In this document: one piece after another, positions 1-7,486 of the stretch | How the letters are laid out: every line of letters starts with the position of its first letter | Numbering within the stretch: the first letter of the stretch is position 1 | Source of the DNA: JBJHBY01 sp050485745 | GTDB taxonomy: Bacteria; Pseudomonadota; Gammaproteobacteria; Pseudomonadales; CAMLJR01 | NCBI GenBank assembly: GCA_050485745.1 | Contig: JBJHBY010000129.1 | Span: forward strand, 1 to 9,907 | Length of the DNA: 9,907 bases | Reading direction: 5' to 3' | Notes under the pieces: generated by a model | The model's database searches: none | The model's input: only the letters and a program-made list of their open reading frames with translations | Told to the model about the DNA's origin: nothing | Position numbers and translations under genes: made by a program

Positions 1-818
1 ATGCTGGCGGCCAGCAGATGCCAGAGCGGCATACTGCGCGCCACCGCCACCGGCGAGGTGGCAAGTGTCATCGACAGCAGGCGGGGGGCCAGCGCATGCA
101 GTGCACCAGGATGACCACCACTCTGGGCCGTCAGCGCCTCGATGGCCAGGTCATCGAGGGGGAGTGGCCCCTCAAAACCCGCCGCGCGCAGCCGCGCCAG
201 CACGTAGTCCGCGACCTCGTCCCGGGTCAGGGGGGTCAGTCGCAGGCGCTCGAAAGGAGGCGGTTCCGCAACGGCATCGAGGGCGTCCACCAGCCCGGGC
301 TCACCGGCGAGAAGCAGGCGAATGCGCCCGCCGCTCTGCGCCTGCAGGCGCGCACAGCTGGCCAGGGTGTCGTCGTCCAGCAGGTGCGCATCGTCCACCG
401 CCAGAACCACCGGCTGCGGATCGGTATCCTCCGGCACCAGACGCTCCAGCGCCGCCAGCAGATCGGCCTCGGAGGCAGCGCAGGCCCGCGGCAGACCTGC
501 GGCCGCAACCAGCCGTTCACCGATCGATTGCGCATCCAGCCCCTCATGAGCGGAGGTCATGGCGCAGTCGGCCACACCCTCTAGCTCAGCAACACAGGCA
601 CGGAACAGGGCACTCTTGCCCGCCCCCTCCGGCCCGAGGACGACCACGCGCCCACTGCCGAAATGCAACTGCTGTACGGCCTGCTGAAGAAAGTAGCGGC
701 GCCCGGCGCCGGCGAAGTAGAACGCCGGCAGGGCGCCCCTGGCAAACGGGTCCGACGCCAGTCCCAGTCGCTGGAGCCAGTGGCCGCTTGCAGGGGTATC
801 CGCACCGGCTTCGCTCAT
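1..818 (-). CDS. damX: DamX-like AAA ATPase, N-terminal part (3' end outside window)
   Basis: The frame starts with ATG at 818 and stays open to the left edge, giving 272 complete residues without a stop. A P-loop ATPase of the ExeA/AAA_22 type is visible: Walker A GPEGAGKS at about residues 62-69, Walker B VVLAVDDAHLL at about 137-147, and a following strand RLLLAGEPGL that resembles a sensor segment. The N-terminal stretch around WLQRLGLASDPF resembles the lead-in of ExeA-like ATPases. The ATG overlaps the aroB stop as ATGA, so the two genes are probably translationally coupled; only a weak Shine-Dalgarno sequence is seen. Position directly after aroB matches damX, a division-associated protein. 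From family knowledge, a membrane segment and a C-terminal SPOR peptidoglycan-binding domain should follow, but both would lie outside the window. The ATPase assignment is firm; the name damX rests mainly on context. Confidence 0.85.
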   Translation of the reverse strand, partial: MSEAGADTPASGHWLQRLGLASDPFARGALPAFYFAGAGRRYFLQQAVQQLHFGSGRVVVLGPEGAGKSALFRACVAELEGVADCAMTSAHEGLDAQSIGERLVAAAGLPRACAASEADLLAALERLVPEDTDPQPVVLAVDDAHLLDDDTLASCARLQAQSGGRIRLLLAGEPGLVDALDAVAEPPPFERLRLTPLTRDEVADYVLARLRAAGFEGPLPLDDLAIEALTAQSGGHPGALHALAPRLLSMTLATSPVAVARSMPLWHLLAAS

Positions 819-1906
819 GATGCGCACCGCACTCCGGCCGTATCGAGCAACGCACGCAGCGCCGTCTCGGGCAGCTGATCCGTCACCACCGCGGCACCAA
901 TGCCTTGCAGCAGCACCAGACGCAGGCGACCGTCGGTGACTTTCTTGTCCACCGCCATGAGACCCAGGAAGGCATCCTGCTCCAGCCCCGCCGGCGGCGT
1001 CACCGGCAGGCCCGCACGCAGCAGCAACTGCCGCAGGCGCTCGACCTCGGCGCCATCGATCCACCCCAGGCTCACCGAAGCCTGCAGCGCCATCACCATA
1101 CCCACCGCCACAGCCTCGCCATGCAACAGTACGCCATAACCCGCTGCGGTCTCGATGGCGTGGCCGAAGGTGTGGCCGAGATTGAGAATGGCGCGCAGCC
1201 CAGACTCCGTCTCGTCAGCCGCAACCACCCGGGCCTTGCAGCCACAGGAACGGGCGATGGCCTCAGCCAGCAGGGCCTCGTCCCGGGCCACCAAGGCCTC
1301 CATGTGCCGTTCCAGCCAGGCGTAAAAGGGGGCATCGGCGATCAGGCCATACTTGATCACCTCCGCCAGCCCGGCGGCGAACTCTCGCGGCGGCAGGCTT
1401 CGCAGGCTCGCCGTATCCACCAGCACGGCACGCGGCTGATGAAAGGCCCCGATCATATTCTTGCCCATGGGATGGTTGACGGCGGTCTTGCCCCCGACCG
1501 AGGAGTCCACCTGGGCCAGGAGCGTGGTGGGCACCTGGATGAAGTCGACTCCCCGCTGATAGGTCGCAGCGGCAAACCCGGTGATATCGCCCACGACGCC
1601 ACCGCCCAGCGCCACCAGAGTGGTGGTGCGATTATGGCGGCCCGCCAGCAGCCGATCGTAGATCAGCGACAGGGTGTCCAGGGTCTTGCTCTCCTCGCCA
1701 TCCGGAAGCACCAGGGTATCGATCTGCAGGCCCTCGAGAGCAGCCGTAATCCGCTCCAGGTACAACGGGGCAACCACGGTATTGGTGACCACCAGGGCCT
1801 GCCGGGCGCGCAGATGTCGCCTCAGCAGCTCAGGCTGCCCGAGCAATCCGGCACCAATATAAATGGGGTAGCTGCGCGCCCCCAGTTCGACAGTCAGGGT
1901 CTGCAT
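815..1906 (-). CDS. aroB: 3-dehydroquinate synthase AroB
   Basis: This cytoplasmic enzyme converts DAHP to 3-dehydroquinate, the second step of the shikimate pathway, using NAD and a divalent metal. The 363-residue product matches the usual length (about 360). The NAD-binding and active-site region is intact: DGEESKT at about 69-75, GGGVVGDITGF at about 101-111, and VPTTLLAQVDSSVGGKTAVN at about 125-144. The expected metal ligands are visible as E182 (in LAEVIKYG), H245 (in LNLGHTFGHA) and H262 (in LLHGEAVAVG). Its ATG lies 68 bases downstream of aroK with no convincing Shine-Dalgarno sequence. Its TGA overlaps the next gene's ATG. Pairing with aroK is the standard gammaproteobacterial arrangement. 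No sign of damage. Confidence 0.98.
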   Translation of the reverse strand: MQTLTVELGARSYPIYIGAGLLGQPELLRRHLRARQALVVTNTVVAPLYLERITAALEGLQIDTLVLPDGEESKTLDTLSLIYDRLLAGRHNRTTTLVALGGGVVGDITGFAAATYQRGVDFIQVPTTLLAQVDSSVGGKTAVNHPMGKNMIGAFHQPRAVLVDTASLRSLPPREFAAGLAEVIKYGLIADAPFYAWLERHMEALVARDEALLAEAIARSCGCKARVVAADETESGLRAILNLGHTFGHAIETAAGYGVLLHGEAVAVGMVMALQASVSLGWIDGAEVERLRQLLLRAGLPVTPPAGLEQDAFLGLMAVDKKVTDGRLRLVLLQGIGAAVVTDQLPETALRALLDTAGVRCAS

Positions 1907-1974
1907 GACGGGACCAATAATGCGGAAAAGCTAAAGATAGCGTGGCGGGGCAGGCTGCAGCAATCGAGGGGCGA
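1907..1974. other. aroK-aroB intergenic spacer with competing hairpins
   Basis: This is the only sizeable gap in the minus-strand gene chain (68 bases). Read on the minus strand, GGGGCAG (1986-1980, at the end of aroK) can pair with CTGCCCC (1953-1947) over 7 bases, or its GGGGC part with GCCCC (1972-1968) over 5 bases. The two pairings exclude each other. No run of T's follows either stem, so neither looks like an intrinsic terminator. No strong promoter or ribosome binding site for aroB is seen here. Confidence 0.4.
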
Positions 1975-2499
1975 TTATTCTGCCCCGGCAATCAGCCGTG
2001 ACTTGATGGCCAGGGCCACGCTGCGCGGGTTGCGGCTGTCAGTTTCGATCACCAGATCGGCGATCTCCCGGTACAGCGGATCCCGGACCGCCATCAGCCG
2101 GCTCAGCACGGTGCGCGGATCCTCGCCCTGCAGCAGCGGCCGCTTGCGATCGCGCCCGGTACGGCGCACCTGCTCGTCCACACTGGTATGCAGATAGACA
2201 ACCGTCCCACTGTCGCGCATGAGCTCACGGTTGCGATCCCGCATCACGGCACCACCACCGGTGGACACCAGCACACCATCGAGGGTCGACAACTCCTCCA
2301 GCATGGCGGTCTCGCGGTCGCGAAAGCCGGACTCCCCCTCCATGTCGAAGATCCAGGGTATATCGACCCCGCTGCGGGCCTCGATTTCGCGGTCGGCGTC
2401 GCGAAACTCCAGCCCGAGCTCGTCGGCAAGGATGCGGCCAATGGTGGTCTTGCCGGCCCCCATGGGGCCGACAAGAAACAAACGGAGAGGTACAGACAT
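1975..2499 (-). CDS. aroK: Shikimate kinase AroK
   Basis: Shikimate kinase phosphorylates shikimate at the 3-hydroxyl with ATP, the fifth step of the shikimate pathway, in the cytoplasm. The 174-residue product has the usual AroK length. Walker A GPMGAGKT lies at residues 11-18. The shikimate-binding aspartate D34 is in FRDADREIE, the substrate arginine R60 in GFRDRE, and the glycine triplet at 81-83 in STGGGAV. The lid arginine is about R120 in RDRKRPLL, and R139 in VRDPLY is the C-terminal substrate arginine. The start lies 3 bases after the pilQ stop with no strong Shine-Dalgarno sequence, so translation probably depends on ribosomes finishing pilQ. Placement next to aroB favours AroK over the paralogue AroL. 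Confidence 0.98.
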   Translation of the reverse strand: MSVPLRLFLVGPMGAGKTTIGRILADELGLEFRDADREIEARSGVDIPWIFDMEGESGFRDRETAMLEELSTLDGVLVSTGGGAVMRDRNRELMRDSGTVVYLHTSVDEQVRRTGRDRKRPLLQGEDPRTVLSRLMAVRDPLYREIADLVIETDSRNPRSVALAIKSRLIAGAE

Positions 2500-2502
2500 G
2501 GC

Positions 2503-4638
2503 TCAGTCGATCAGGGCATCGGCGAGAATGCGTGGCGTGATGAAAATCAGCGTCTCGGTCTTGACCTGACGAATCTGCTCACTGCGGAAAAGGCGGCCCA
2601 CATAGGGAATATCGCCAAAGAAGGGGACCTTGCTGTTGGAGCGTACATCCTCGGTCTGGAACACGCCACCGAGCACCACCGTCTCACCATTGCCGACCAG
2701 CACCTGGGTGCGCAGTTCGGTGGTGTCGATGGTGGGCACGAAGCCGCCCTGGCCGGTCGGCACCAGATCGCCCACCGAGTCCTGATTGATCACCAGGTCG
2801 AGGATGACCCGATCATCCGGTGTAATCGATGGGGTCACGTCGAGCTGCAGCACCGCATCCTTGAAGTTCACCGTGGTCGCGCCACTGGCGGCCGCCTGCT
2901 GATAGGGAATCTGGGTCCCGGACTTGATCGATGCCGGCATCTTGTCCCCGGTGATGACCTTGGGCTGCGACACCACCTCGCCGCGCCCCTGGGCTTCCAG
3001 TGCGGACAGCTCCAGGTCGATCAACACATCACTGCCGGCGTAGCCAATGGCAAAGGATCCGGTCGGCGTGGCGGTGGTGCCGAGATCCACCATCAGGCTG
3101 TCGGCAAAGCCACCACCGGCCAGGCTGCCACCCACGGAGCCACGATCCGCGCCGACTGCGAGGCGGCGGCCACTGTTGACACTGAAGTCCCCCGCGGCAC
3201 CCCAGCGAATCCCCAGCTGATGATCAAAGCTGGAATTGGCGATGACGATGCGCGCCTCGATCAGTACCTGGCGGATGGGCACATCCAGCAGGCGCACCAC
3301 GCGGCGGATATCTTCCAGGCGGGCTGCCGTCTCGGTAATCATCAGGGAATTGGTGCGCGGATCGTCCAGTACGCGGCCGCGGCGGGAAATCAGCCCCACG
3401 TCGTCAGAGCCTTCCGTCAGCAGGCGCCGCACGTCACCCGACTTGGCGTAGCGAATGCGGATGTGCTCGGTCTGCAATGGCGCCAGATCCTGAAGGTTGG
3501 CGCGGGTCTTCAGCTCTTCTTCTTCACGCCGGGCAATTTCCGCGGCCGGAGCCACCATCAGTACGTTGCCCACCTGGCGCTTGTCCAGGCCTTTGGTGCG
3601 CAGCACCAGTTCCAGCGCCTGATCCCAGGGAACATTCTGCAGGCGCAGGGTGATGCGCCCGGTCACCGTATCGCTCGCCACCAGGTTCAGGCTGGTGAAG
3701 TCGGCGATCAGCTGCAGCACCGCCCGCACCTCGATGTCCTGGAAATTCAGCGACAGGCGTTCACCGGTGTAGGCGAACTCCTTGCGGCGATCCTCAAGCT
3801 CCTCCGCCGTCAGGGGCTTCACACTGACCACATACTCATTGTCGGTCTGGTAAGCGAGGTAGTCGTATTCACCCAGGGCACGCACGGAGATCAGGGAGCC
3901 GCGACTGTCGGACTGGGCATCGATGGAGCGCACCGGGGTGGCAAAGTCGGTCACGTCGAAGCGGCGCTGCAGGCTCTCCGGCAACTGGGCACCACGGAAC
4001 TGGATGCGAATGCGCTCACCCTCCACCACCGCGGAAATTTCCGTGCGCGGGTCGGCGAGGGTGACCACGAGCTGACCTTCACCATCGGGGCCACGACGAA
4101 AATCCAGGTCGGTGATCCCTGCGCGCTCAGGGGATACCGGCTCGCGCAGGGCCGCGCTGATGGCATCGTCCCCGCGGGTAGGCTTGAGATAATCCCGCGC
4201 ACCGGCGTCACCGACCTCGAGAAACAGGCTGTTACCCTCGATACGGGTGCTGTAGGGTGCGAGCTGAACCAGGTTGACCACCATGCGGGTACGATCCTGG
4301 GCCTCCAGGATCACCGCACTGGTGGCGTTCTCATAGCCCAGGTTCATGCGCCGCTCCTGCAGGCGACTGCTGACCCCCGGCATATCCAGAGCAATACGCG
4401 CCGGGCGCTCAATGGTGTAACCCTGGGGCTGGGGTGGCGTGCCGTCGAAATCCAGTCTCACCTCGAAACGTCCACCCGGCAGGGAGTTGAACTGGACATC
4501 CATGAGGTTGACGGCCTGGGCCAGTGCGCTGGCCACGCCGGCAACCACCAGCAGGGCGACGCGCTGCGCCTGTCGCCGAACCAGGCGTCCGAGCCGCTGC
4601 CCGGGCCGAGCCGGCAGACCACTAAACCGAGTATCCAT
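2503..4638 (-). CDS. pilQ: Type IV pilus secretin PilQ
   Basis: PilQ forms the outer-membrane ring through which the type IV pilus passes. The upstream ATG at 4656 would give 717 residues and overlaps the pilP stop by one base. I prefer the ATG at 4638 (711 residues, near the 714 of P. aeruginosa PilQ) because GGAG sits 6 bases before it, whereas the 4656 ATG has no good site. The N terminus is arginine-rich, then VALLVVAGVASALAQA looks like a signal peptide. In the 717-residue numbering, two AMIN peptidoglycan-binding domains lie at about 49-150 and 180-280, a secretin/TonB short domain at about 300-370, an N1-type domain at about 395-460, and the secretin barrel from about 465 to the end. 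The barrel includes VVSQPKVITGDKMPASIKSG and VPFFGDIPYVGRLFR. The protein ends FITPRILADALID. No lesions are seen. Confidence 0.97.
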   Translation of the reverse strand: MDTRFSGLPARPGQRLGRLVRRQAQRVALLVVAGVASALAQAVNLMDVQFNSLPGGRFEVRLDFDGTPPQPQGYTIERPARIALDMPGVSSRLQERRMNLGYENATSAVILEAQDRTRMVVNLVQLAPYSTRIEGNSLFLEVGDAGARDYLKPTRGDDAISAALREPVSPERAGITDLDFRRGPDGEGQLVVTLADPRTEISAVVEGERIRIQFRGAQLPESLQRRFDVTDFATPVRSIDAQSDSRGSLISVRALGEYDYLAYQTDNEYVVSVKPLTAEELEDRRKEFAYTGERLSLNFQDIEVRAVLQLIADFTSLNLVASDTVTGRITLRLQNVPWDQALELVLRTKGLDKRQVGNVLMVAPAAEIARREEEELKTRANLQDLAPLQTEHIRIRYAKSGDVRRLLTEGSDDVGLISRRGRVLDDPRTNSLMITETAARLEDIRRVVRLLDVPIRQVLIEARIVIANSSFDHQLGIRWGAAGDFSVNSGRRLAVGADRGSVGGSLAGGGFADSLMVDLGTTATPTGSFAIGYAGSDVLIDLELSALEAQGRGEVVSQPKVITGDKMPASIKSGTQIPYQQAAASGATTVNFKDAVLQLDVTPSITPDDRVILDLVINQDSVGDLVPTGQGGFVPTIDTTELRTQVLVGNGETVVLGGVFQTEDVRSNSKVPFFGDIPYVGRLFRSEQIRQVKTETLIFITPRILADALID

Positions 4639-4644
4639 GTACGT

Positions 4645-4648
4645 CTCC
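4645..4648 (-). promoter_or_regulatory. Ribosome binding site deciding the pilQ start
   Basis: On the minus strand this reads GGAG, 6 bases before the ATG at 4638. The in-frame ATG 18 bases further upstream (4656) lacks a comparable site, so the downstream start is favoured. Both would give a plausible signal peptide. Confidence 0.55.
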
Positions 4649-4655
4649 GCTGACA

Positions 4656-5189
4656 TCAGTCAATCGTTCTCAGTTGTACCCTTCTGGGGCGCTCCACCCA
4701 GCCATCCACACCACCGCTGGGAACAATCTCGACGACGGCGATATAACTGTCCGAGAGTTCCACGATGCGGCCATGATTGCGCCCCATGAAATTGCCTGGC
4801 CGCACCCGGTGGACGCCGCCCTCCGAGTCACGCACCAGCGCCCACTGCTGCCCGGCGATGGTGACGCTGCCAACCATGTTGAGCGAATCCATCGGAAACT
4901 GCTCGAGAAACTCCCGCGCCCGGTTGGGGTCGGGCCGCACACTGCTGCCCGGAATCACTCCCGCCACCTCGACCACCTCCACCGGCTGCTCGAAAGGGCT
5001 GCGCAGACCCGCCGCGCTGTAGGCGAAGGAGCTGTAGGCCTTGAAGGGCGGAATGGGCTGAATCACGCCACCGGGGCGCGCTTTCTTGTCAGCCATGAAC
5101 TCATCGAGATCACGAAACGAGTCACTGCCACAGGCCGCGAGGCCAGAGACCAGTGCCAAGAGCACCCCGATTTTCAGAAACAGAGCCAT
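4656..5189 (-). CDS. pilP: Type IV pilus assembly lipoprotein PilP
   Basis: PilP is the lipoprotein that links the PilN-PilO inner-membrane heterodimer to the PilQ secretin across the periplasm. Three in-frame ATGs are available at 5207, 5195 and 5189. I chose 5189 (177 residues, close to the 174 of P. aeruginosa PilP) because AGGA lies 8 bases before it and directly overlaps the pilO stop TAG; the 5195 start is only 2 bases from that site. The N terminus MALFLKIGVLLALVSGLAAC is a lipoprotein signal with lipobox LAAC and acceptor Cys20. Residue after the Cys is Gly, not Asp, so there is no clear inner-membrane retention signal. A proline-rich linker (GGVIQPIPPF) precedes the conserved SPFEQP stretch. 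The folded C-terminal domain carries NRAREFLEQFPMDSLNMVG and VRPGNFMGRNHGRI, both typical of PilP. The TGA shares its A with the upstream pilQ ATG. Confidence 0.96.
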   Translation of the reverse strand: MALFLKIGVLLALVSGLAACGSDSFRDLDEFMADKKARPGGVIQPIPPFKAYSSFAYSAAGLRSPFEQPVEVVEVAGVIPGSSVRPDPNRAREFLEQFPMDSLNMVGSVTIAGQQWALVRDSEGGVHRVRPGNFMGRNHGRIVELSDSYIAVVEIVPSGGVDGWVERPRRVQLRTID

Positions 5190-5197
5190 CTTCATCT

Positions 5198-5201
5198 TCC
5201 T
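5198..5201 (-). promoter_or_regulatory. Ribosome binding site of pilP overlapping the pilO stop
   Basis: On the minus strand this reads AGGA and shares bases with the pilO stop codon TAG (5202-5200). It lies 8 bases before the ATG at 5189. The arrangement favours re-initiation by ribosomes that have just finished pilO. Confidence 0.5.
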
Positions 5202-5802
5202 ACACATCCCGGTAGCGGTAGGTCCTGGCCTCGATATTCATGTTCAGACGCCCATCCCTGCTGCGGTCGATGCGGAAGTTGTGCAGGGTCACGATCCGCG
5301 GCAGCCCCGAGATTCCGCTGACGAAAGAGCCGAAATCGTGATAGCCACCGCTGACCACAATCTGGATCGGCAGCTCGACATAGAACTCGCGGGTACGCTC
5401 GGACTGCAGGTTGATGCTCTGGAACTCAAGCCCGCTGTCCACGCCACGATTGGTGATGTCCTCAAGCAGGCCCGGCACCTCCGTGTCGCTGGGCAGCTGG
5501 CTGACCAACGCACCAAAGGACTCTTCCATCTCCTGCATCTGGCGCCGCAGCGCCTGCAGGTTGGCCGCCTTGAACGCCTTGTCCTCGAACTCCCGGCGCA
5601 GCTGGCCCTCCCGCGATTGCACCGATGTCAGCTGCTGGCGCAGATCGGAAATATTGAAGTAATAGCCCAGACCAAGTACCAGTACCAGCGCCAGCACCCA
5701 GGCGAGGACCTTCACCGCCATCGGCCAGGAACCGATGTTGTCCGCGGACAGCTCGCTGAGGTCGAGCTCGCGCAGATCCTTGAGCATATCCTGCAAGGCC
5801 AC
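5200..5802 (-). CDS. pilO: Type IV pilus inner-membrane protein PilO
   Basis: PilO pairs with PilN in the inner membrane to form the alignment subcomplex of the type IV pilus machine. The 200-residue product has the expected layout: a short cytoplasmic N terminus (MALQDMLKDLRELDL), one membrane segment at about 28-49, a coiled coil at about 50-97 rich in Leu, Gln and Glu, and a C-terminal ferredoxin-like domain. The latter contains PIQIVVSGGYHDFGSFVSGI and ends RTYRYRDV, typical of PilO. The start is GTG at 5802: AGGAG sits 9 bases upstream, and the next in-frame ATG (5787) lacks adequate spacing from a binding site. The start lies 3 bases after the pilN stop. An ATG at 5809 is out of frame and too close to the AGGAG to be used. 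Confidence 0.96.
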   Translation of the reverse strand: MALQDMLKDLRELDLSELSADNIGSWPMAVKVLAWVLALVLVLGLGYYFNISDLRQQLTSVQSREGQLRREFEDKAFKAANLQALRRQMQEMEESFGALVSQLPSDTEVPGLLEDITNRGVDSGLEFQSINLQSERTREFYVELPIQIVVSGGYHDFGSFVSGISGLPRIVTLHNFRIDRSRDGRLNMNIEARTYRYRDV

Positions 5803-5805
5803 GGC

Positions 5806-6369
5806 TCATCTCTCCTGTTTGATGTTGTCGGGCGTGGTAATCGTCACCGTCATGCGAAAGCTGCTGGCCTGCTCGCCATAGCGCGGCTCGGCCCGCACAG
5901 CGGTCAGGTTCGGGCTGGAAAACCAGTCGGAACCGTCGAGATTGCGCATCAGGCTGGAGACACGGTTGTTCGATTCGGCGATGCCGACGATCTCGATGCG
6001 GGTGTCCTGGCGATTGACCGACTGAAAGAAAACGCCATCGGGGAGGCAGCGCACCAGCTCGTCGAAAATACGCACGATGACCGGGCGATTGCCCTGCAGA
6101 TCCTGGATGATCTTCATGCGCTCCAGCAGATCGCGACGCTTGCGCTCGAGTTCGGAGATTTCGCGAACCTGGCGGTTGAGCTCACGGATGTTCTGTTGCA
6201 GATAATTGTTGCGCGCAGTCTGATGCTCGATCGCGGCGGTCACGACCCGGTTGGCAATGAACACCGCAGCCAGGGCCAGCGCCACAACGACCGCCAGAGC
6301 AATGAGAAATTCCTTCTTCAGTTCCTGTCGCCGCGCCTCGCGCCAGGGCAGGAGGTTGATCGTCGCCAT
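5806..6369 (-). CDS. pilN: Type IV pilus inner-membrane protein PilN
   Basis: PilN anchors the cytoplasmic actin-like protein PilM to the inner membrane and dimerises with PilO in the periplasm. The 187-residue product begins MATINLLPWR, the conserved INLLPWR tail that inserts in a PilM groove. One membrane segment follows at about 21-40 (FLIALAVVVALALAAVFIAN). Then comes a coiled coil at about 45-92, and a small periplasmic alpha/beta domain at about 95-180 (LPDGVFFQSVNRQDTRIEIV). The ATG overlaps the pilM stop by one base (TGATG), and AGGAG (6383-6379, inside pilM) lies 9 bases upstream, so start choice is secure. Length fits the family (about 200). Confidence 0.97.
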   Translation of the reverse strand: MATINLLPWREARRQELKKEFLIALAVVVALALAAVFIANRVVTAAIEHQTARNNYLQQNIRELNRQVREISELERKRRDLLERMKIIQDLQGNRPVIVRIFDELVRCLPDGVFFQSVNRQDTRIEIVGIAESNNRVSSLMRNLDGSDWFSSPNLTAVRAEPRYGEQASSFRMTVTITTPDNIKQER

Positions 6370-7436
6370 CAGTCGAAACTCCTCAAGGCAAGACCGCAGG
6401 CAATCATCAGTGACGGGGCGTCATTGCTCAACGCGCCAACGTCAACCCGGGATGCCACCGCCATATTGGCGAAGGGGTTGGCCACCACCGTCGGCGTGCC
6501 CAGTTGCTCCTGAACCAGCGCCGCCAGCCCGGCCATCGACGACACACCGCCGGCCATCACCAGCTGGTCGACCTCGTTGTACTGGCTTGAGGAGTAAAAA
6601 AACTGAAGAGAACGCGTTATCTGCTGGACCACGGCATCGCGAAAGGGCTCAAGCACTTCCGTCTCGTAATCATCGGGGAGCCCGCCGCTCTTCTTGGCGA
6701 GCCCGGCTTCTTCCACCGTGAGGCCATAGCGTCGCTGGATCTCCTCGGTCAGCTGACGACCACCAAACAGCATCTCGCGGGTGTAAATGGTCTGCCCACC
6801 CACCAGCACACTGAGCGTGGTCATTGTGGCACCCAGGTCGGCAATCGCCACGACGCCGTCTTCCGGGCAGTCCAGCTGCTGTCGCACCAGGGCGAACGCA
6901 CGCTCCACCGCATAGGCTTCCACGTCGACCACCCGGGTCTGCAGCTCTGCCAGCTCCAGGGTGTCAATACGGGTATCCACATTCTCGCGACGGCAGGCCG
7001 CGAGCAGTACCTCGACCCGCTCCGGATTACCGGGCGCCGGACCCTGCACCTCGAAATCCAGGGCTACTTCGTCCAGGGGGTAGGGGATGTACTGGTCGGC
7101 CTCAAGGCCGATCTGGGTTTCCAGCGCATCCTCCCCCAGTCCCGCGGGCATCTCGATCACCTTGGTGATGACCGCGGAACCAGCGACTGCGACCGCCGCA
7201 CTTTTCAGCTTGGTGCGCGAGCGGCGCAGCAGACCGCGAACGACCTCGGCGACCACCTCGGGTTCGGCGATGCTCTTTTCCACCACGGCGTTCGGCGGCA
7301 GCGAGGCCACCGCATAGCTCTCGACGCGGTACTGATCACCACTGCGGCTCAATTCCAGCAGCTTGACCGACGACGAACTGATGTCGAGGCCGAGAACGGG
7401 GGCTGACCGCTTCTTGCCAAAGAGACTGCGTAGCAC
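6369..7436 (-). CDS. pilM: Type IV pilus actin-like ATPase-fold protein PilM
   Basis: PilM is a cytoplasmic actin/FtsA-like protein that binds nucleotide and the PilN tail, linking the pilus motor platform to the alignment complex. The 355-residue product matches P. aeruginosa PilM (354). Actin-fold signatures are visible: phosphate-1 loop VLGLDISSSSVKLLEL at about 14-29, phosphate-2 loop AIADLGATMTTLSVL near 197-211, and adenosine-motif VMAGGVSSMAGL near 293-304. The conserved EADQYIPYPLDEVALDF lies near 112-128. The start is GTG at 7436, with AGGA 8 bases upstream (7448-7445). It is the first gene of the minus-strand operon and lies about 44 bases downstream of the predicted transcription start. 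Its stop overlaps the pilN ATG. Confidence 0.97.
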   Translation of the reverse strand: MLRSLFGKKRSAPVLGLDISSSSVKLLELSRSGDQYRVESYAVASLPPNAVVEKSIAEPEVVAEVVRGLLRRSRTKLKSAAVAVAGSAVITKVIEMPAGLGEDALETQIGLEADQYIPYPLDEVALDFEVQGPAPGNPERVEVLLAACRRENVDTRIDTLELAELQTRVVDVEAYAVERAFALVRQQLDCPEDGVVAIADLGATMTTLSVLVGGQTIYTREMLFGGRQLTEEIQRRYGLTVEEAGLAKKSGGLPDDYETEVLEPFRDAVVQQITRSLQFFYSSSQYNEVDQLVMAGGVSSMAGLAALVQEQLGTPTVVANPFANMAVASRVDVGALSNDAPSLMIACGLALRSFD

Positions 7437-7444
7437 AGGAATTT

Positions 7445-7448
7445 TCCT
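7445..7448 (-). promoter_or_regulatory. Ribosome binding site for the GTG start of pilM
   Basis: On the minus strand this reads AGGA, 8 bases before GTG at 7436. No in-frame ATG is available near the start that would preserve the conserved N terminus, so the GTG is supported. Confidence 0.6.
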
Positions 7449-7486
7449 ATAACATCCGTGACTTAGCGCACACTTCTACACAATAC

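Noticed and set aside
1930..1941. Small GCTA-loop-TAGC hairpin followed by TTTT on the minus strand, resembling a terminator
   Set aside because: The stem is only 4 base pairs, mostly weak, which is too unstable for an intrinsic terminator, and it would separate aroK from aroB in a conserved operon.
905..2197. A 430-codon plus-strand open frame opposite aroB and part of aroK
   Set aside because: It is antisense to intact aroB and aroK, of low-complexity composition, with no family signature. It also spans the aroK-aroB spacer without any gene-like start signal.
2188..4653. An 821-codon plus-strand open frame opposite pilQ and part of aroK
   Set aside because: It lies antisense to a complete, motif-rich secretin gene. 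Its predicted product is rich in His, Gly, Gln and Ala with no recognisable domain, as expected when strong third-position GC bias in the real gene suppresses stops on the other strand.
5462..5809. Out-of-frame minus-strand ATG at 5809 just upstream of pilO
   Set aside because: It is only 2 bases from the AGGAG, too close for initiation. The frame yields a 115-residue product without similarity, while the overlapping GTG frame gives a full PilO.
5086..6513. A 475-codon plus-strand open frame opposite pilP, pilO, pilN and the end of pilM
   Set aside because: It covers several well-identified genes on the other strand and has no domain or ribosome binding site; it is a codon-bias shadow.
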